Assembly (NCBI GenBank): GCA_911728435.2
Contig: OU452198.1
Coordinates: 8,032,001 to 8,096,000 of the forward strand
DNA length: 64,000 bases
Source: Apoderus coryli
Taxonomy: Eukaryota; Arthropoda; Insecta; Coleoptera; Attelabidae
Reading direction: 5' to 3'
Each line of letters starts with the position of its first letter. The stretch's first letter is position 1. The position numbers were made by a program, and so were the translations under genes. Shown in pieces: positions 11,919 to 23,030 of the stretch. Under the pieces are notes generated by a model. It was not told where the DNA came from and searched no databases. It saw nothing but the letters and a program-made list of their open reading frames with translations.

Positions 11919-12736
11919 ATGAGATATCTTAGCGAGATAGAAAGTCACTCGTGCTATAGTTTTAGTTGAAATTGGTTTAAAAATCGACAAGTAGCTAGAA
12001 ATTTTAATCGCAGTATGTCAGTTTTCAAACGTGAGTAAAATCGCTATAGAGAGACTGGACGATATAAAAGACAAACCGGATAAGGTTGGTATCGCAAAAC
12101 TACACAAATTCAGGACCGATATTTAGTAGTTTCTTCTTTGCGAAAACGAATAGCGACAGCAAAAAACCTTCAAAGTACACTTAGGATGGCTTATCAGATA
12201 ACAATTTCTAACCAGACTGTTAGAAACAGGTTACTGGAAGGAGATTTAAAACCAAGAAGGCCGGTACGAAAACCTGTTTTAACTCGACATCATAAAACTA
12301 TGTGATTAAACTTTGCTCGTGAACATTTGGGATGGCAACTTCGACAATGGAGGCCAGTACTTTTTACAGACGCATCAAAATTTCATATCACGCGTTGTGA
12401 TGACCGATTGAGTGTGTATAGACGTCCGAATGAACGATAATCCACTGCTGCTGTACAAGAAGTATCCAGATTTGGAGATGGTCCGATAATGGTCTGAGGT
12501 GGAATAAGTTTGGACGCAAAAATCGTGATACTGGGAAGTCTTACAGTTACAAGATATATGGATATCAGTCTGTTAGATCAGGTTATTCCTGCAGCATATG
12601 GTATAGGACCTGATTGTCTCTTCATGCAGGATAATGCAAGGCCTTATACTGCTCGATTACTATAGATTTTCTTAACGATCATGAAATTCGTAAAATGGAT
12701 TGGCCAGCGATAAACCCTGACATCAATCCAATTTAA
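11919..12736 (+). pseudogene. Tc1-like DD34E transposase, inactivated
   Basis: Transposase relic of a Tc1-type element. From 11919: MRYLSEIE start, helix-turn-helix region with several stops, then an open core: ISNQTVRNRLLEG, KPRRPVRKPVLTRHH, FAREHLGWQ, LFTDASKFH (first aspartate; the usual ESRF is ASKF), CLFMQDNARPYTARLL (second aspartate) and INPDINPI. The position of the third catalytic residue, 34 residues after the second, is a stop codon in place of glutamate, and the gene ends there by decay. At least five other stops lie upstream. Cut-and-paste activity is therefore lost. Confidence 0.87.
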
Positions 12737-13713
12737 GTCCACAGGATGAATGAGAATAATAATAAACCTGTTTTTTTAAATCACTAATGCATCGGTCATT
12801 TAAGCGAATTGAGAAAAATTTGAAATTTAAGATTTTTTATGTGGTTATGACTTAAGAAATAAATGGAAAATATGAGAAAACACCCTGTATCTTTTTTATT
12901 AAAGGAGACAGACCTATAAAACATGGCAATTTCAGAACCAGTTTGGTGTGCACAATCTATCCTTACCGCATATGCGTTTAAGTATAGACCACCCTGTATA
13001 ATTTCAATAAACAACATGTTTATTAACATATAGGGTTATTAATATGTGTGGATTAGAATTCATATCTTTTTTCCATTTTATTTCTTGCAAAAACATGTAA
13101 ATAGCTTCTATATCAAGCGCTTTCTTGGGGTGAGCATTGTTAACCCCTTAACCCCTCAGCAGCCATAACCTTTTTTTTTCAAATGGAAAAGATCAGTTTT
13201 TTTTTAACTATGGAATACCACGCTCTAAGATTTGTATGGCAAACCATATTTTTAACCATTTGGTTTACTTATAACATGAAAAAATGCAACTGTTAGTTGC
13301 AACTCGGATCATTCATTGTTGGTTCAGCAGTAGTTTCAGGAAAATTTGAAAATTGGCATTACTATTTTGGAAATAAAAATGTGGAGGGTTATCTAATGTC
13401 CTGCGGTTGTTATGGATATGATAACACATTTTTTCGTATCCAAGGTATTATGGATCTGTAATATATTTTCAACTTAGTTAAAATAAATTTATTTTACGAG
13501 TGCTTAAGCATAATTGGACAAATACACTCTGTCAGAGAGTGGAAAATGTAAATATGCAGCTCAAACTTTGGGTAGGTATAGTAGATACTCGTATAATAAA
13601 AATATAAAATGAAATATATTAAAATAAGTTAAGAATGTTGAATACGAAATTGCATTTCCGCATCAAATTTGTGTGTATTCAACTTTAAAACGGGAAAGTT
13701 CGAAAAATTAAAA
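12737..13713. other. Spacer with two CACCCTGTAT-type termini
   Basis: Copies of ACACCCTGTAT at about 12884 and CACCCTGTATA at about 12990 look like ends of decayed TIR elements, but I could not pair them. A TTAACCCCTTAACCCC run near 13139 recalls a piggyBac-type target and end, unconfirmed. No coding relic. Confidence 0.35.
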
Positions 13714-14070
13714 TTAAATTTCCATATAGACTTCTTTATAGTGGCTAAATAAAATTATCGAGTTGGTGTGACAACAGAGGTGGAGATGGATAAAATTAAC
13801 GAAGTATAATCCAAAGTAAATATTACAAAAACTACAATTTTTAAAAGGTTTTAAGCAGTCAAGATCAGATGCGATTGAAGAATAAATCTTAAAATCATCT
13901 TGAAAAAGTAATGAATTACATTTGAGGTCACACACACAAAAGAGGGTCCAATGCAGAACCCTGCGAAACCACGGACGTAGCGCGAACATCCACAGACGTA
14001 AAACCGCGATACTCAACATACTGCATATAAAAAGAACCCCCTGGTCAAGCCTATATATTATGACATTAAC
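13714..14070 (-). pseudogene. Reverse transcriptase core fragment
   Basis: Minus-strand RT scrap related to the plus-strand relic at 16417. In one frame the reading is YVEYRGFTSVDVRATSVVSQ then GSALDPLL (degenerate GVPQG block); in the other it is FQDDFKIYSSIASDLDCLK, the catalytic motif with FADD changed to FQDD, so one conserved position is altered. Downstream text is degenerate. Fingers and thumb are missing. Confidence 0.65.
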
Positions 14071-14145
14071 CTGGCTACCACCATTCAAAGCCATAGCCAA
14101 ATACTTAATTAACAATTAGAGTGGACTTGAGGATTTCTAAAACAA

Positions 14146-14394
14146 TTAAGTATAACTACCTTGCATCGTACTACGGGGCATGATAATTAATCTGTTCCAA
14201 CAAGGAAGGACAATCAATCCTGTCATTTCATCAGTTAATCTATAAGTTAGATGAAATCCATTTAATAGAAGTGAGTGATCAATACCACGAGTGGGAAAGC
14301 GACCGTCAAGTTTAAATGCCAAATGTTTGAGAAGATTGCATCCCACGTATTCCAGCTGGTTGTGGATATGAACCTGATATATCTGGGACGACAT
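14146..14394 (-). pseudogene. Reverse transcriptase C-terminal scrap, out of order
   Basis: LEYVGCNLLKHLAFKLDGRF and TRGIDHSLLL match the thumb end of the relic at 16417-17775 (KYLAFKINGRFPCRGFDH). On this strand the C-terminal piece lies upstream of the catalytic piece at 13714-14070, so the two are either separate insertions or a rearranged copy. Confidence 0.7.
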
Positions 14395-14896
14395 ACCTGA
14401 TGCTTGGTGTATAAATATGCTGTGCTGTGTAAGTTATTTTTAATTTGTTGTGCAAGAACACAACCATTGTAGGTGTTAACTATGCACAAGACGTTCAGTT
14501 ACTCCGTAAAGAGTAAACAGGAATTTGATTATATCAGCACAAGATAACTATTTTGTGGAGCAATACTGTTTACAACAATGTAGTTGGTCCTGAAGCCATA
14601 ATACACAACAAACTGCCTGCAACCAGAAAGAAAAGAGAAAAGGAATTATTTAAACTCCATTGTACTTATTTTTGTTTGGAAACGCAATACCCCAGCTGCG
14701 TAATTCCGGACCCCATCCTTCTTCAGCGCGCCGCTCTGTCGACTACAGCCGAGCTCGGTACTGTACTCTTCCCATCCCAAATCAGCGCGCCGTGCTACTA
14801 TTATTAACTAATATCAAACACTTACAAAAGAAACATATATTTCACTGACATTGTTCGTTGTTTATTAAGGCATCAAAACTGGAAATTTGTATTGAA
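14395..14896. other. Spacer
   Basis: No recognised coding sequence. A short GC-richer patch at 14700-14800 contains two AGCGCGCCG copies. I cannot assign it. Confidence 0.3.
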
Positions 14897-15128
14897 TCTA
14901 CTTAGAATTTTGGTATTTTAAAGATTAACAACATAATCGTGACAGAAGTTAACACTATACCAAAATTACAGAGTGTCCAAAAATCCTGGGAACAATAAAT
15001 TTTTCAATACCGTTTTCGATTTTTGATATTTCTAAAACTAAATCTATTAAGTCTCGTACATCATTTAAAAGGAACAAAAATATGCAATTTTATTGGCTAA
15101 AATAATCAGGGTAATTCGATTTAAAAAA
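14897..15128 (+). repeat. Dispersed repeat, copy 1 of a pair
   Basis: Starts ACTTAGAATTTTGGTATTTT and recurs in the same orientation at 56541-56785. Both contain CTATACCAAAATTACAG or ATACCAAAATTACAGGG, then a terminus-like GTGTCC, then AATAAATTTTTCAATA. The inner CAGAGTGTCC (CAGGGTGTCC in the other copy) suggests a MITE end nested in, or bordering, the repeat. Confidence 0.7.
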
Positions 15129-16290
15129 ACATTTCTTAGAACGCCGTCGTATATGTGCGAGTTAAACCCAATAGAGATAACTTCGCAAAACTTATATATA
15201 CATTTACGGATGCTGACAGTCGTTGACATTTGATGATATATACAGTTTACGAAAATTAGTACAACAAAATGTGGACTGCCGTCAGCACTAGAAGACATCG
15301 TGGAGGATTGTCTTGTGGTTCTCGTAACATTCCATCTGGACGACCGTCCAAAATATAAACAGCAAGACGAAAAAAAAAACTAGAAACCTATGAAAAATAT
15401 CCCACAGAACCAACCTAACGCTAAAGGGTACGGATCTGCTCGCTAACCTAATATTATTTTATTTTGCCCATTTGCCTTTACATATTTTTTTTTTAATAAA
15501 ATCCCCACAACGTTTTATTGTTTATTAATACCTAAATCACTTAAATAGATTTTCATACAGGTAGTTATTTATTTAAAATAAACCCGCCCATGCCAAAACC
15601 TCACAGGTGTCAACACCCTGGTCTCAAAACATTCTAGCATCTGTAAATGTTATGAGATGTTTCGCCTGATCAAAAGTTTTCTATGCAAGTTGGGCAATAT
15701 GGGAACTGGACAATGTGTGAGTATCACCAGATCCATGAATCTGACATAGTGGAGACAAAAATAGGCAAATAGTTAATTAATACTGATATTTATTACAATA
15801 AGCACAATTCAGTTGCGTCACAATAATTAATAGTGAAATGAAACAAATGAAGAATAACCTTAAAAAAGTAAACGGGTAGTAGGTTTTGACAATTTTCTTA
15901 ATGTTACAAAATCCATAAATTTGGTATTAAACCAAATACCTACATCCTTACGTAATTAGTCATTTGTAAGATTTAAGGTCACATTTTGTTAATAATGTGT
16001 ACACCACTGGAACTAAATAATCTTTTTTACTGCAAACAGTTAATACATATTTTTTGCAACACTATAGAGAATATTTAATTTTTACCAAGAACTAACTTTT
16101 GAAAATTTGCTGTTAATTACTTTTTAATATTCTTTATGTATTATACGTTTAGTTGAAAATTTTTTAATAGGAAAATGGTATATCCATTAATTTTTGCAAA
16201 AAACAAAACGAAAACTTTCGTATACAATACAATCACACAGAGGCGAAATTTAGTTTTAGTATAATTTAACAATGACCACACTTTAAATTT
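15129..16290. other. Spacer
   Basis: More than 1 kb without a domain I recognise. Minus-strand reading between 15600 and 15750 gives a coherent but unassigned peptide. No paired inverted repeats seen. Confidence 0.3.
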
Positions 16291-16319
16291 TACTTTCCCG
16301 ACCCATATAGGGAAAGTAT
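16291..16319. repeat. Short perfect hairpin
   Basis: TACTTTCCC and GGGAAAGTA form a 9-base stem around a 10-base loop. It may be the residue of a small palindromic MITE; no function is implied. Confidence 0.5.
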
Positions 16320-16416
16320 TGTGAACGCACTACAACAAAGATACGAGCTAACTTTTTTATATCAGAATACCCATTTTTAGTCTAAGTATTATTAGATACT
16401 GAAAACATGACACAAG

Positions 16417-17775
16417 GTCAACAAAATACTTCAATAGCGTATATGTTGATGGTGCCCACCCTCAGGAGGTGCATTCTTCTTCTTCCCGCATATCGGTGGG
16501 TCAGCTTGATATCGATGATGTTCTCATGTCGCTCAAACAGTTAAAGCCCAAAATGACTTCGGGACCGGATGACATCCCGGCTTTCATTTTACGAGATACA
16601 ATATGCCGTTCCACTGCAGACTCTGTTTAATAGGTCTCTGAGATCCAATATATTCCCAAAAACTTGGAAAATTTCCCGCATTTGCCCAATCAATAAATCT
16701 GCTGAGAATGATCATGTTGAAAATTATAGACCCGTCTCGCTCCTGCCCAACTTCTCGAAGGTTTTTGAAGCGGCATTACACCGAAAAATATTTACTCAAA
16801 TTAAGCATCAGATTGATCCACAGCAGCACGGTTTTTTCCCAGGCCGCTCTACAGTAACCAACCTAACCTGTTTTCTAGAGGATGTATTTCGTACCCTCGG
16901 GGAGGGTCTGCGGATCGATGCGATTTATACAGATTTTTCGATGGCTTTCGATAAGCTGGATCATTCGCTTGTCCTACGGAAAATGTCGAGGTTGGGTTTT
17001 CATGAGGATCTTTTAACGTTTTTTGCCTCCTACTTGTCTGATCGACAACACTATGTCGAATATAATGGTCATAAATCGGACACTTTCACACCCACCAGCG
17101 GAGCGCCTCAGGACAGCTGTTTGGCACCATTAATATTTTCAATTTTCATTAATGACATATCCCAGGAACTTACAAGCAACCATTTGATGTTTGCAGACGA
17201 TCTGAAGTTGTATTGTGTTATTCGAGACACTTCGGATTGCGTATTGTTGCAGCGCGACTTATCTAAGCTTGAAGATTGGTGTAACTATAATAAATTGCCT
17301 TTAAATATTAATAAATGTAAGTTTGTCATATTTTCGAAATCGCAAACTGTTTTTGAATATCGCTATCAGCTGAGTGACACTGCGCTTGAGTCTTGTGATG
17401 TTGTCAGAGATCTTGGAGTTTACGTCGACACTGAATTGTCATTTAATTATCATATTCAAAGTATTACCCGAGATGCACTACGCATGCTTGGCTTTTTGTT
17501 TCGTGTTACCAAAGATTTTAGTGATATTGAATGTGTAACCAATTTGTATTGTGCTCCGGTAAGATCTAAGCTTGAGTACGCATCTATAATATGGTCTCCC
17601 ATTTACCAATCTTATGCGGGACACATTGAATACATACAGCGCAAATTCCTTAAATATTTAGCGTTTAAAATTAACGGTAGATTCCCATGTAGAGGATTCG
17701 ATCATAGAGCACTGCTCGATCGCTTTCAAATGGTTTCGCTGGCTGCTCGCAGAGTGTATGCCGTACAACTCTTTG
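16417..17775 (+). pseudogene. Non-LTR reverse transcriptase, longest relic in the window
   Basis: RT relic of a Jockey-like non-LTR element. It opens in one frame (STKYFNSVYVDGAHPQ, then QLKPKMTSGPDDIPAFIL) and passes by a frameshift near 16620 into the long open stretch that ends at 17828. Landmarks in that stretch: ENYRPVSLLPNFSKVFE at 51-67, FFPGRST at 89-95, motif A TDFSMAFD with its aspartate at 122, GAPQD at 178-182 (usually GVPQG), catalytic FADD at 208-211, VVRDLGVYVDTELSF and KYLAFKINGRFPCRGFDH. Homology stops near VYAVQL at 17770; the last 19 residues are foreign. No endonuclease domain precedes it. This copy is nearly intact through the palm but lacks both ends. Confidence 0.92.
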
Positions 17776-17779
17776 TACC

Positions 17780-18041
17780 AATCATTATTAAAACCCCTAG
17801 TTTTTCCTGCGGTGCCAATATTTATTAAATATTTACTTAAATCTGGAATAGGCCTCGCTAATTCTTGAACGACGTATAGTTTATCGTCGTACCGCTTTGA
17901 AAATGACCGCCGATATATTAAATAATTGATTATATCCCCAGCATCTCGCATTTCTAAATCTACGTTTACTTGTACTACTGTCGGCGTTGGTGCACTACAG
18001 CCTGGATCTAGTACGTCCATATTTTCCATACTATTAACCAT
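17780..18041 (-). pseudogene. Possible hAT transposase N-terminus (TTF-type zinc-finger start)
   Basis: A minus-strand open stretch beginning MVNSMENMDVLDPG and running to KTRGFNNDWYKELYGI before entering the RT relic antisense. The ending resembles the FxxxWYKxYPWL text that opens the TTF-type zinc finger of hAT/ZMYM1-like transposases. The rest (LEMRDAGDIINYLI, YVVQELARPIPDLSKYLINI) is coherent protein-like text of the sort that precedes that domain. hAT-like ends lie upstream at 18801-19155. The assignment is inference from a short motif; the catalytic domain is absent, apparently replaced by the RT relic. Confidence 0.35.
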
Positions 18042-18800
18042 TCACTATCACTACAATAGCAAAAAAATGCTTCACTTTAAGAATCTTTACACGAAAAATT
18101 ACTAAATACCTATTTATTTATTGTATTTATTGCCTGTCCCTAGTGTCCCTTAACTTATTACGATTATTATAAAGAAAAACCAGAAAGAAATAATAATTTA
18201 CAAAATAGGTAGGTACTACCTGTAATATTATTATAATCAAAACGTAAGAAAGCAAACGAAAACAGAAAGATGAATTGAACAAAGATCAAAGATAATGTAT
18301 GATCAATAGGTCAAAGCGAGAGAACACTAAGAAGTAAATGAAGGGGTATAAGACAGACATGGATGTTTTGTTGCTGTCACTCAATTTGATGTATATCTAA
18401 AAACACATGAAGAGGCACTGCTTCACTTTCCATCTTTGTTTCACACATTAATGTATTGCTGCAGTAATACCTACTATGCTATACAGAACTGTGCAACTCC
18501 AATTGATATTAATGTGTTTCAAGTTTAACGTTGATAGAGCTAAATGGAATGTGTACTCTTATAATAAATACTTTGAAAATAAAATACCTACATGAGTAAA
18601 TGCCTGCGATGAATGAATATGCAATTTATAGCAATACAATAGATTATCAACTCAAGTCACATAAATTATTAAATTAAAAAAAGAACTTTGTATACAACAC
18701 ATAAAAATGTGAGCAGTTAACTGTTAGCTGATCAGTTTCTGTTTAATAAGAAAATCGGAGACTAATATAATCAATGTGGTAGTAGATAACAATAATTAAA
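18042..18800. other. Region between hAT-like head and hAT-like ends
   Basis: AT-rich, without a coding stretch. One subterminal-type repeat, AGAGGCACTGCTTCAC, occurs at about 18411. It may be the 5' untranslated part of the same decayed hAT element. Confidence 0.3.
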
Positions 18801-19155
18801 AGTGGCAACTCGCCGTGCATAGGGACTAGAGGCACTGCCTCTGACTTAAAATTATTTAATTACGGCCAGTATGGATGTTTTTGTTGACGTGGGCCTACTC
18901 TCGTTCTGCGTTCGCAGACGGGCAGGGCAAGGCATTGTTGCCTCATTGGATAGCGAGCATTAAATGGACGCATGATTTACATGACAGTTATTTTCATAAT
19001 TTAAAACAAATCATCATGTGCGATGTGCGTAGGTATAATAGATAGGTATACAATCTATCAATCTGTGCGCCATTTTTTAAGAGTAAAAAAATGTTAATTG
19101 GTTAAAAAGTTAGTGAGGCACTGCCTCACTTGCCTCATAGGACTAGCCGCCCCTG
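18801..19155. mobile_element. hAT-like non-autonomous element or hAT terminus
   Basis: The right end reads, outward to inward on the minus strand, CAGGGGCGGCTAGTCC, then GAGGCAGTGCCTCAC. This is the CAGGGGCGG-type terminus of ZMYM1-like hAT elements with palindromic GAGGCACTGCCTC subterminal repeats. The left side has a looser version, AGTGGCAACTCG followed by ACTAGAGGCACTGCCTCT. I could not find a matching 8-bp target duplication, so the 355-bp pairing is tentative; the right end alone is the stronger call. Confidence 0.5.
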
Positions 19156-20032
19156 GTATGTACCTAGTCATCGTGAACGTAGGTACTTAGTCAGTTTATC
19201 ATCCTGTGTATATATTTGGAAACCAAAAAGTTTTGCTTGCAGGGCACTGCCGTCGCATAATATCCATCTTAATTTTCCTCTCACGTCAAACCGTCTTTTC
19301 TACGATATTGTAAAACACAAGCAAGCATCGGCGCGCAAGAAAATGCAAAGTATTTGGGATTTATCAAGGCGCACCCTTTATTATTAACCAGTTGCCTTGA
19401 TTGATCGTAATTAGACCCAGACGATGTTTGTTTTTGATGGTTCGTCTCGGAATACGTGCATGTTTTGTTAGAAAATTTAGACCTACCGTTCACATACGTC
19501 ACACATAGTGTTGTCCCACTCGCGCATACTGTATCTAAAGTATAAAGAAATAAGGATAGGAAAGAATAGGGAATGTCGGAGTGTGGTTGACGAGTTTCGT
19601 TTACAAGTTTTGTGTTGCTTTTGATATTAATAATTCGAAGAGAAAGTTTAGTCATGCATAGAATGGGGATTTTATTAACGATTATATGGGGAAAATATAT
19701 TATACAATATTTTCTCGAGATTGAAGGGAGTAGGTGGTTTTGTTAATTAGTACAGTCTATGATAGTTGACGGGGATAACAAAATTGATAATTAACTCTTG
19801 TGTATAAGTTTCGGTAAATGGATAGACATTAATACTGAAAATTTGGTTTGAAGCAGTACTTTGTGTTTCTTGCGATCTTTGATCTCTTTTAAAAAAGTAA
19901 TAAAACTGCCAGTGGATTATAATAATAATGTTTATTTCCAACAGATAAAATAAGTGGGGGCTAATGTATAAGGGTTTCAGCACCTGCCCCTGACACTAAC
20001 ATATTTAAATTTTGTTGAAGTACCTAGTTATC
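19156..20032. other. Spacer
   Basis: Open stretches on both strands here (up to 124 codons on the minus strand at 19281-19655) have no motif I recognise and no supporting signals. I treat them as chance. Confidence 0.35.
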
Positions 20033-20420
20033 TTATAATAATAATAATAAATGACTTTATTTCCCAACATATAGAAACAATATTAATAGAAACAATATTT
20101 ATAACTTATTTAACATACAACTGTTTGAGAAATCAGGGGAAGTTCACCATACTGGTGCTCTACCACTTAACCCTGCTATTTTACCTTACAGAAACATTTT
20201 TTTAACAAAATATTCTTGAGCCCTAGCAATATTCACACATTTATAATTTAGGACTCACAATAAAAAATAAAACATAAAACAGATAACTATAGTAATAACA
20301 TCATCAATAACAACAAACAATGGTATATATAATTATTATACTCCTATTTTCATATTTAGCATAGAAATAAAAACAACTACAATATATGAATGGCAAACCT
20401 GAAGTATCTCCGCAAAACCA
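20033..20420 (-). repeat. ATT-rich tail and 3' untranslated part of a non-LTR element
   Basis: TTATAATAATAATAATAA followed by ATGACTTTATTTCCC is the reversed 3' terminus, with a (TAA) microsatellite and the typical AATAAAGTCAT text. The remaining 370 bases are the untranslated part before the RT stop at 20421. Confidence 0.65.
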
Positions 20421-21925
20421 TTACTCAGCCTGATTTTCAAATAATAACGTAAACATACTCTTTTTGAATGCTGACATCTTGCTAGATTTAAGCTCAATCG
20501 GTATGGCATTGTACAGTCTAGCGATACAGTAGCTGAAGCCTCTCTCGAAGAAAGACGTTCTATGTAAAGGAGGAGTCAATAGACCACGAGACCGGACATT
20601 GAGATTATGCACATCCGTACGATAAACCAGTCTATCAGCCAAGTAAGAAGGCTTCTTAGTGGTACAAACACAGAGAGTACAATTTAAATCTGTTGTGCAT
20701 ATTAAGCCACTTTAGTTCAACCAACTTATAGGACACTCGTTCAAATTTCCTAATACCGAATATAAATCGAATGCAAGATTTCTGAACGCGTTGAATCTTC
20801 AATTTAGTATCATTATCAATACATGGCGCGAGAAGAGGAGCACAGTAAGTAAAGTGTGACAGAATTAAGAATTCACATAACATTTTTTTGGTTTTAACAT
20901 TTAAAGATGACCGATGGGGATACAAAAGTCGAAGAGCAAAATAGGCTTTCTGAATATTTTTAGTACACTGGTCCCGAAATCTTAATGAATTGTCTATAAT
21001 AACTCCCAAATTTTTCCTTGAAGTTTCAATAGGTACAATTGTATTGTTGATCATTATTTGTATTTGTGAGAGTAACGCTTGATACTCTGTCTTTTTACCA
21101 AAAAGTATTGCCAATGATTTGCTGGGATTTATTGTTAAACAATGCTCAGCTGATTTGCGCGCAAGGCTCTTCAGATCGCAGTTCATCTGTGCAACAGCAT
21201 TTTCGCAATTATGAGAATCAAACGATAACAGAAGCTGGGTATCATCGGCGAACTGGGAAGTATAAAGTGTAAACAATGCAAGTCCCAAGATAGACCCCTG
21301 AGGAACACCCGAATTAGTCCCCCTAGAACTAGAGAATTTGTCTTGGACTCTGACGCGCTGCTTTCTATTTGACAGATAAGACTGGAGTAGCCTTAACGAA
21401 CCCAGGGCTACACCGCAGGACTCAAGGATTTTAATTAAAATATCGTGATTTATGGTATCAAATGCTTTACTAAAGTTAAGCAATACCATCAAAGAATTTT
21501 TCCCCTCGTCAGAAGCATGAACAATATCATCAATGATATCAAGCAATGCGGTGCAACAACTGTACCCCGGCCTAAATCCTGATTGAGCTGACGGCATGAT
21601 GTTATTGCTATTTAGGTAAGAACGTAATTGGGACTCTATATCTTTTCTAAAATTTTAGACATTCCGGGAAGAATACTAATAGGTCTTAGATCAGAGGGTT
21701 GCTGAACATTCTCTATTTTAGGAACTGGACAGACAATGGCATTTTTCCAGCAATTTGGAAATATTCCAGCTAGGAAGATACTATTGACAATGTTTATAAT
21801 GTATTTGATAATAAAAGGACAGCACAGCTTTATAATACTTATACCCATACCATCAATTCCGGGAGATTAGAGAGTATTTCTCAAGTTTTTTATGATTTTA
21901 TAAATATTTTCCTCGGTTGCCAGTA
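20421..21925 (-). pseudogene. Non-LTR reverse transcriptase, 5' truncated, catalytic Asp lost
   Basis: RT domain and thumb of a CR1/Jockey-type element on the minus strand. Read from 21925: ATEENIYKIIKNLRNT, a small insertion, IDGMGISIIKL, FPNCWKNAIVCPVP, LRPISILPGMSKILEKI, a frame change, then the 313-codon open stretch 20656-21597 with SGFRPGYSC, motif A LLNFSKAFDT, SGVPQGSILG, FADD near 116-119, KNLGVIIDNSLRF and LKWLNMHNRFKL. It slips frame near 20650 and ends LADRLVYRTDV... to 20421. Motif A reads LLNFSKAFD where the family has LLDFSKAFD, so the metal-binding aspartate is asparagine. About 17 residues just before FADD are deleted. Thus it is inactive even before the frameshifts. Confidence 0.92.
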
Positions 21926-22199
21926 ATGAAAAAAAAAACAAAAATAAAATTGATTTGAATTTTTTTTATATTATTTCGCTATAATTTTTACCCATGGTTA
22001 AAGATGTGTTGAACGAAAAAAAAGTGAGGAGTATTTTTTGTTGCAAATTGAACAAGGATTCCAGAAATAATTTTTACATTAAAAACAGTAGCGTATTTTT
22101 TTCTAATTAAAATTGTCCGAAGATTTTCTCTATGATATCCAAACATTTCTAAGCATATCAGTTGTTGAGGAAAAAATAAAAAGTCAACCTCTACGTACT
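21926..22199. other. AT-rich spacer
   Basis: Poly-A and poly-T rich junction between the 5' truncation point of the RT element and the next mariner relic. Nothing recognised. Confidence 0.4.
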
Positions 22200-22535
22200 T
22201 TTTATTTTTTCCTCAATAACGCTCACTCCACTTCAATATGGACTTCAAATGAATATCAGTTGTTATTGTGCTAAAAGCATTTCCCATCATTTGCTTCATA
22301 TTTTCAGCTATAGCGTCTGGAGTACTCTAAACTATGTTTCTTACATAACCCGATCAGAAAAAATCTAATGGAGTTATGTCAGGTGATCTTGCTGGCTGGC
22401 TGGTTATAGGGGCCGCCACGGCCGATCCATCGATTAGGAAACTTTCTATTTAAATAATCGCGAACGGTACGCCTAAAATGTGCAGGAGTTCCATCCAATT
22501 GTAACCATAATTTTTGCCTAATGTCTAGTGAGATA
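22200..22535 (-). pseudogene. DD41D mariner-type transposase C-terminal fragment
   Basis: Minus-strand relic. From 22535: IRQKLWLQLDGTPAHF (second aspartate), RDYLNRKFPNRWIGRGG, then a one-frame slip, ARSPDITPLDFF (third aspartate) and ENMKQMMGNAFSTITTDIHL. The RWIGRGG..P.RSPD.TPLDFF signature is shared with the elements at 4.3, 27.3, 48.6 and 58.9 kb. A terminus-like ACAGGGTGTGTC lies just outside at 22542. The first aspartate and the N-terminal half are gone. Confidence 0.82.
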
Positions 22536-23030
22536 ATATACAGGGTGTGTCATTTGATAAAATCAAGATAATGTATAATGCGAGCTTTTCGAATCAATTT
22601 GTAATGGATTATTTTACTACAGGATGTTGTCCATCTTATGAAATACCTACTAAATGCATTGGCGTAACTGTAAAAAATGGCTTATAATGGGGCATATTTT
22701 TTGACAGATACCTATGCATTTTAGAGCAAACAAACCTTATATCAAAATCATTTAATAAGATGTCTCAATCGAAAGCAAAAATAATATCTAGGGTGTTCCA
22801 TTTAAAAAAAAAACGTAAGTTTGATATGCTACGGGATAATGTAACACCCTGTATAAATGGCACCTATTTTAGAATGACGTTCAAAGAATTTTGAAAATCT
22901 GAATAGTTTTGCCACAGTAGACCGGTGCGTCTAGGGTGACTCACCCTGTATATCTAAAGTAGTTTTAAAGATATTAAAAAATTTGGATTTAAAAAAAAAA
23001 AATTGACACCCTGTATGTTTGCAACGAAGC
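22536..23030. repeat. Cluster of CAGGGTGT-type termini
   Basis: Within 470 bases there are ACAGGGTGTGTC (22542), TAGGGTGTTCC (22793), ACACCCTGTATAAA (22844), CACCCTGTATAT (22943) and ACACCCTGTATG (23003), in both orientations. This looks like several nested or tandem miniature elements sharing mariner-type ends. I could not pair individual ends with confidence. Confidence 0.5.

Noticed and set aside
13139..13170. TTAACCCCTTAACCCC as a piggyBac end at a TTAA target
   Set aside because: No partner end and no piggyBac transposase reading was found nearby.
14725..14765. GTCGAC and CGAGCTCGGTAC close together, resembling a cloning polylinker
   Set aside because: The match is a dozen bases, flanks do not resemble vector, and the surrounding DNA is ordinary repeat-rich sequence. 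Coincidence is more likely than contamination.
19281..19655. A 124-codon minus-strand open reading
   Set aside because: No motif, low-complexity composition and no supporting context; likely chance.
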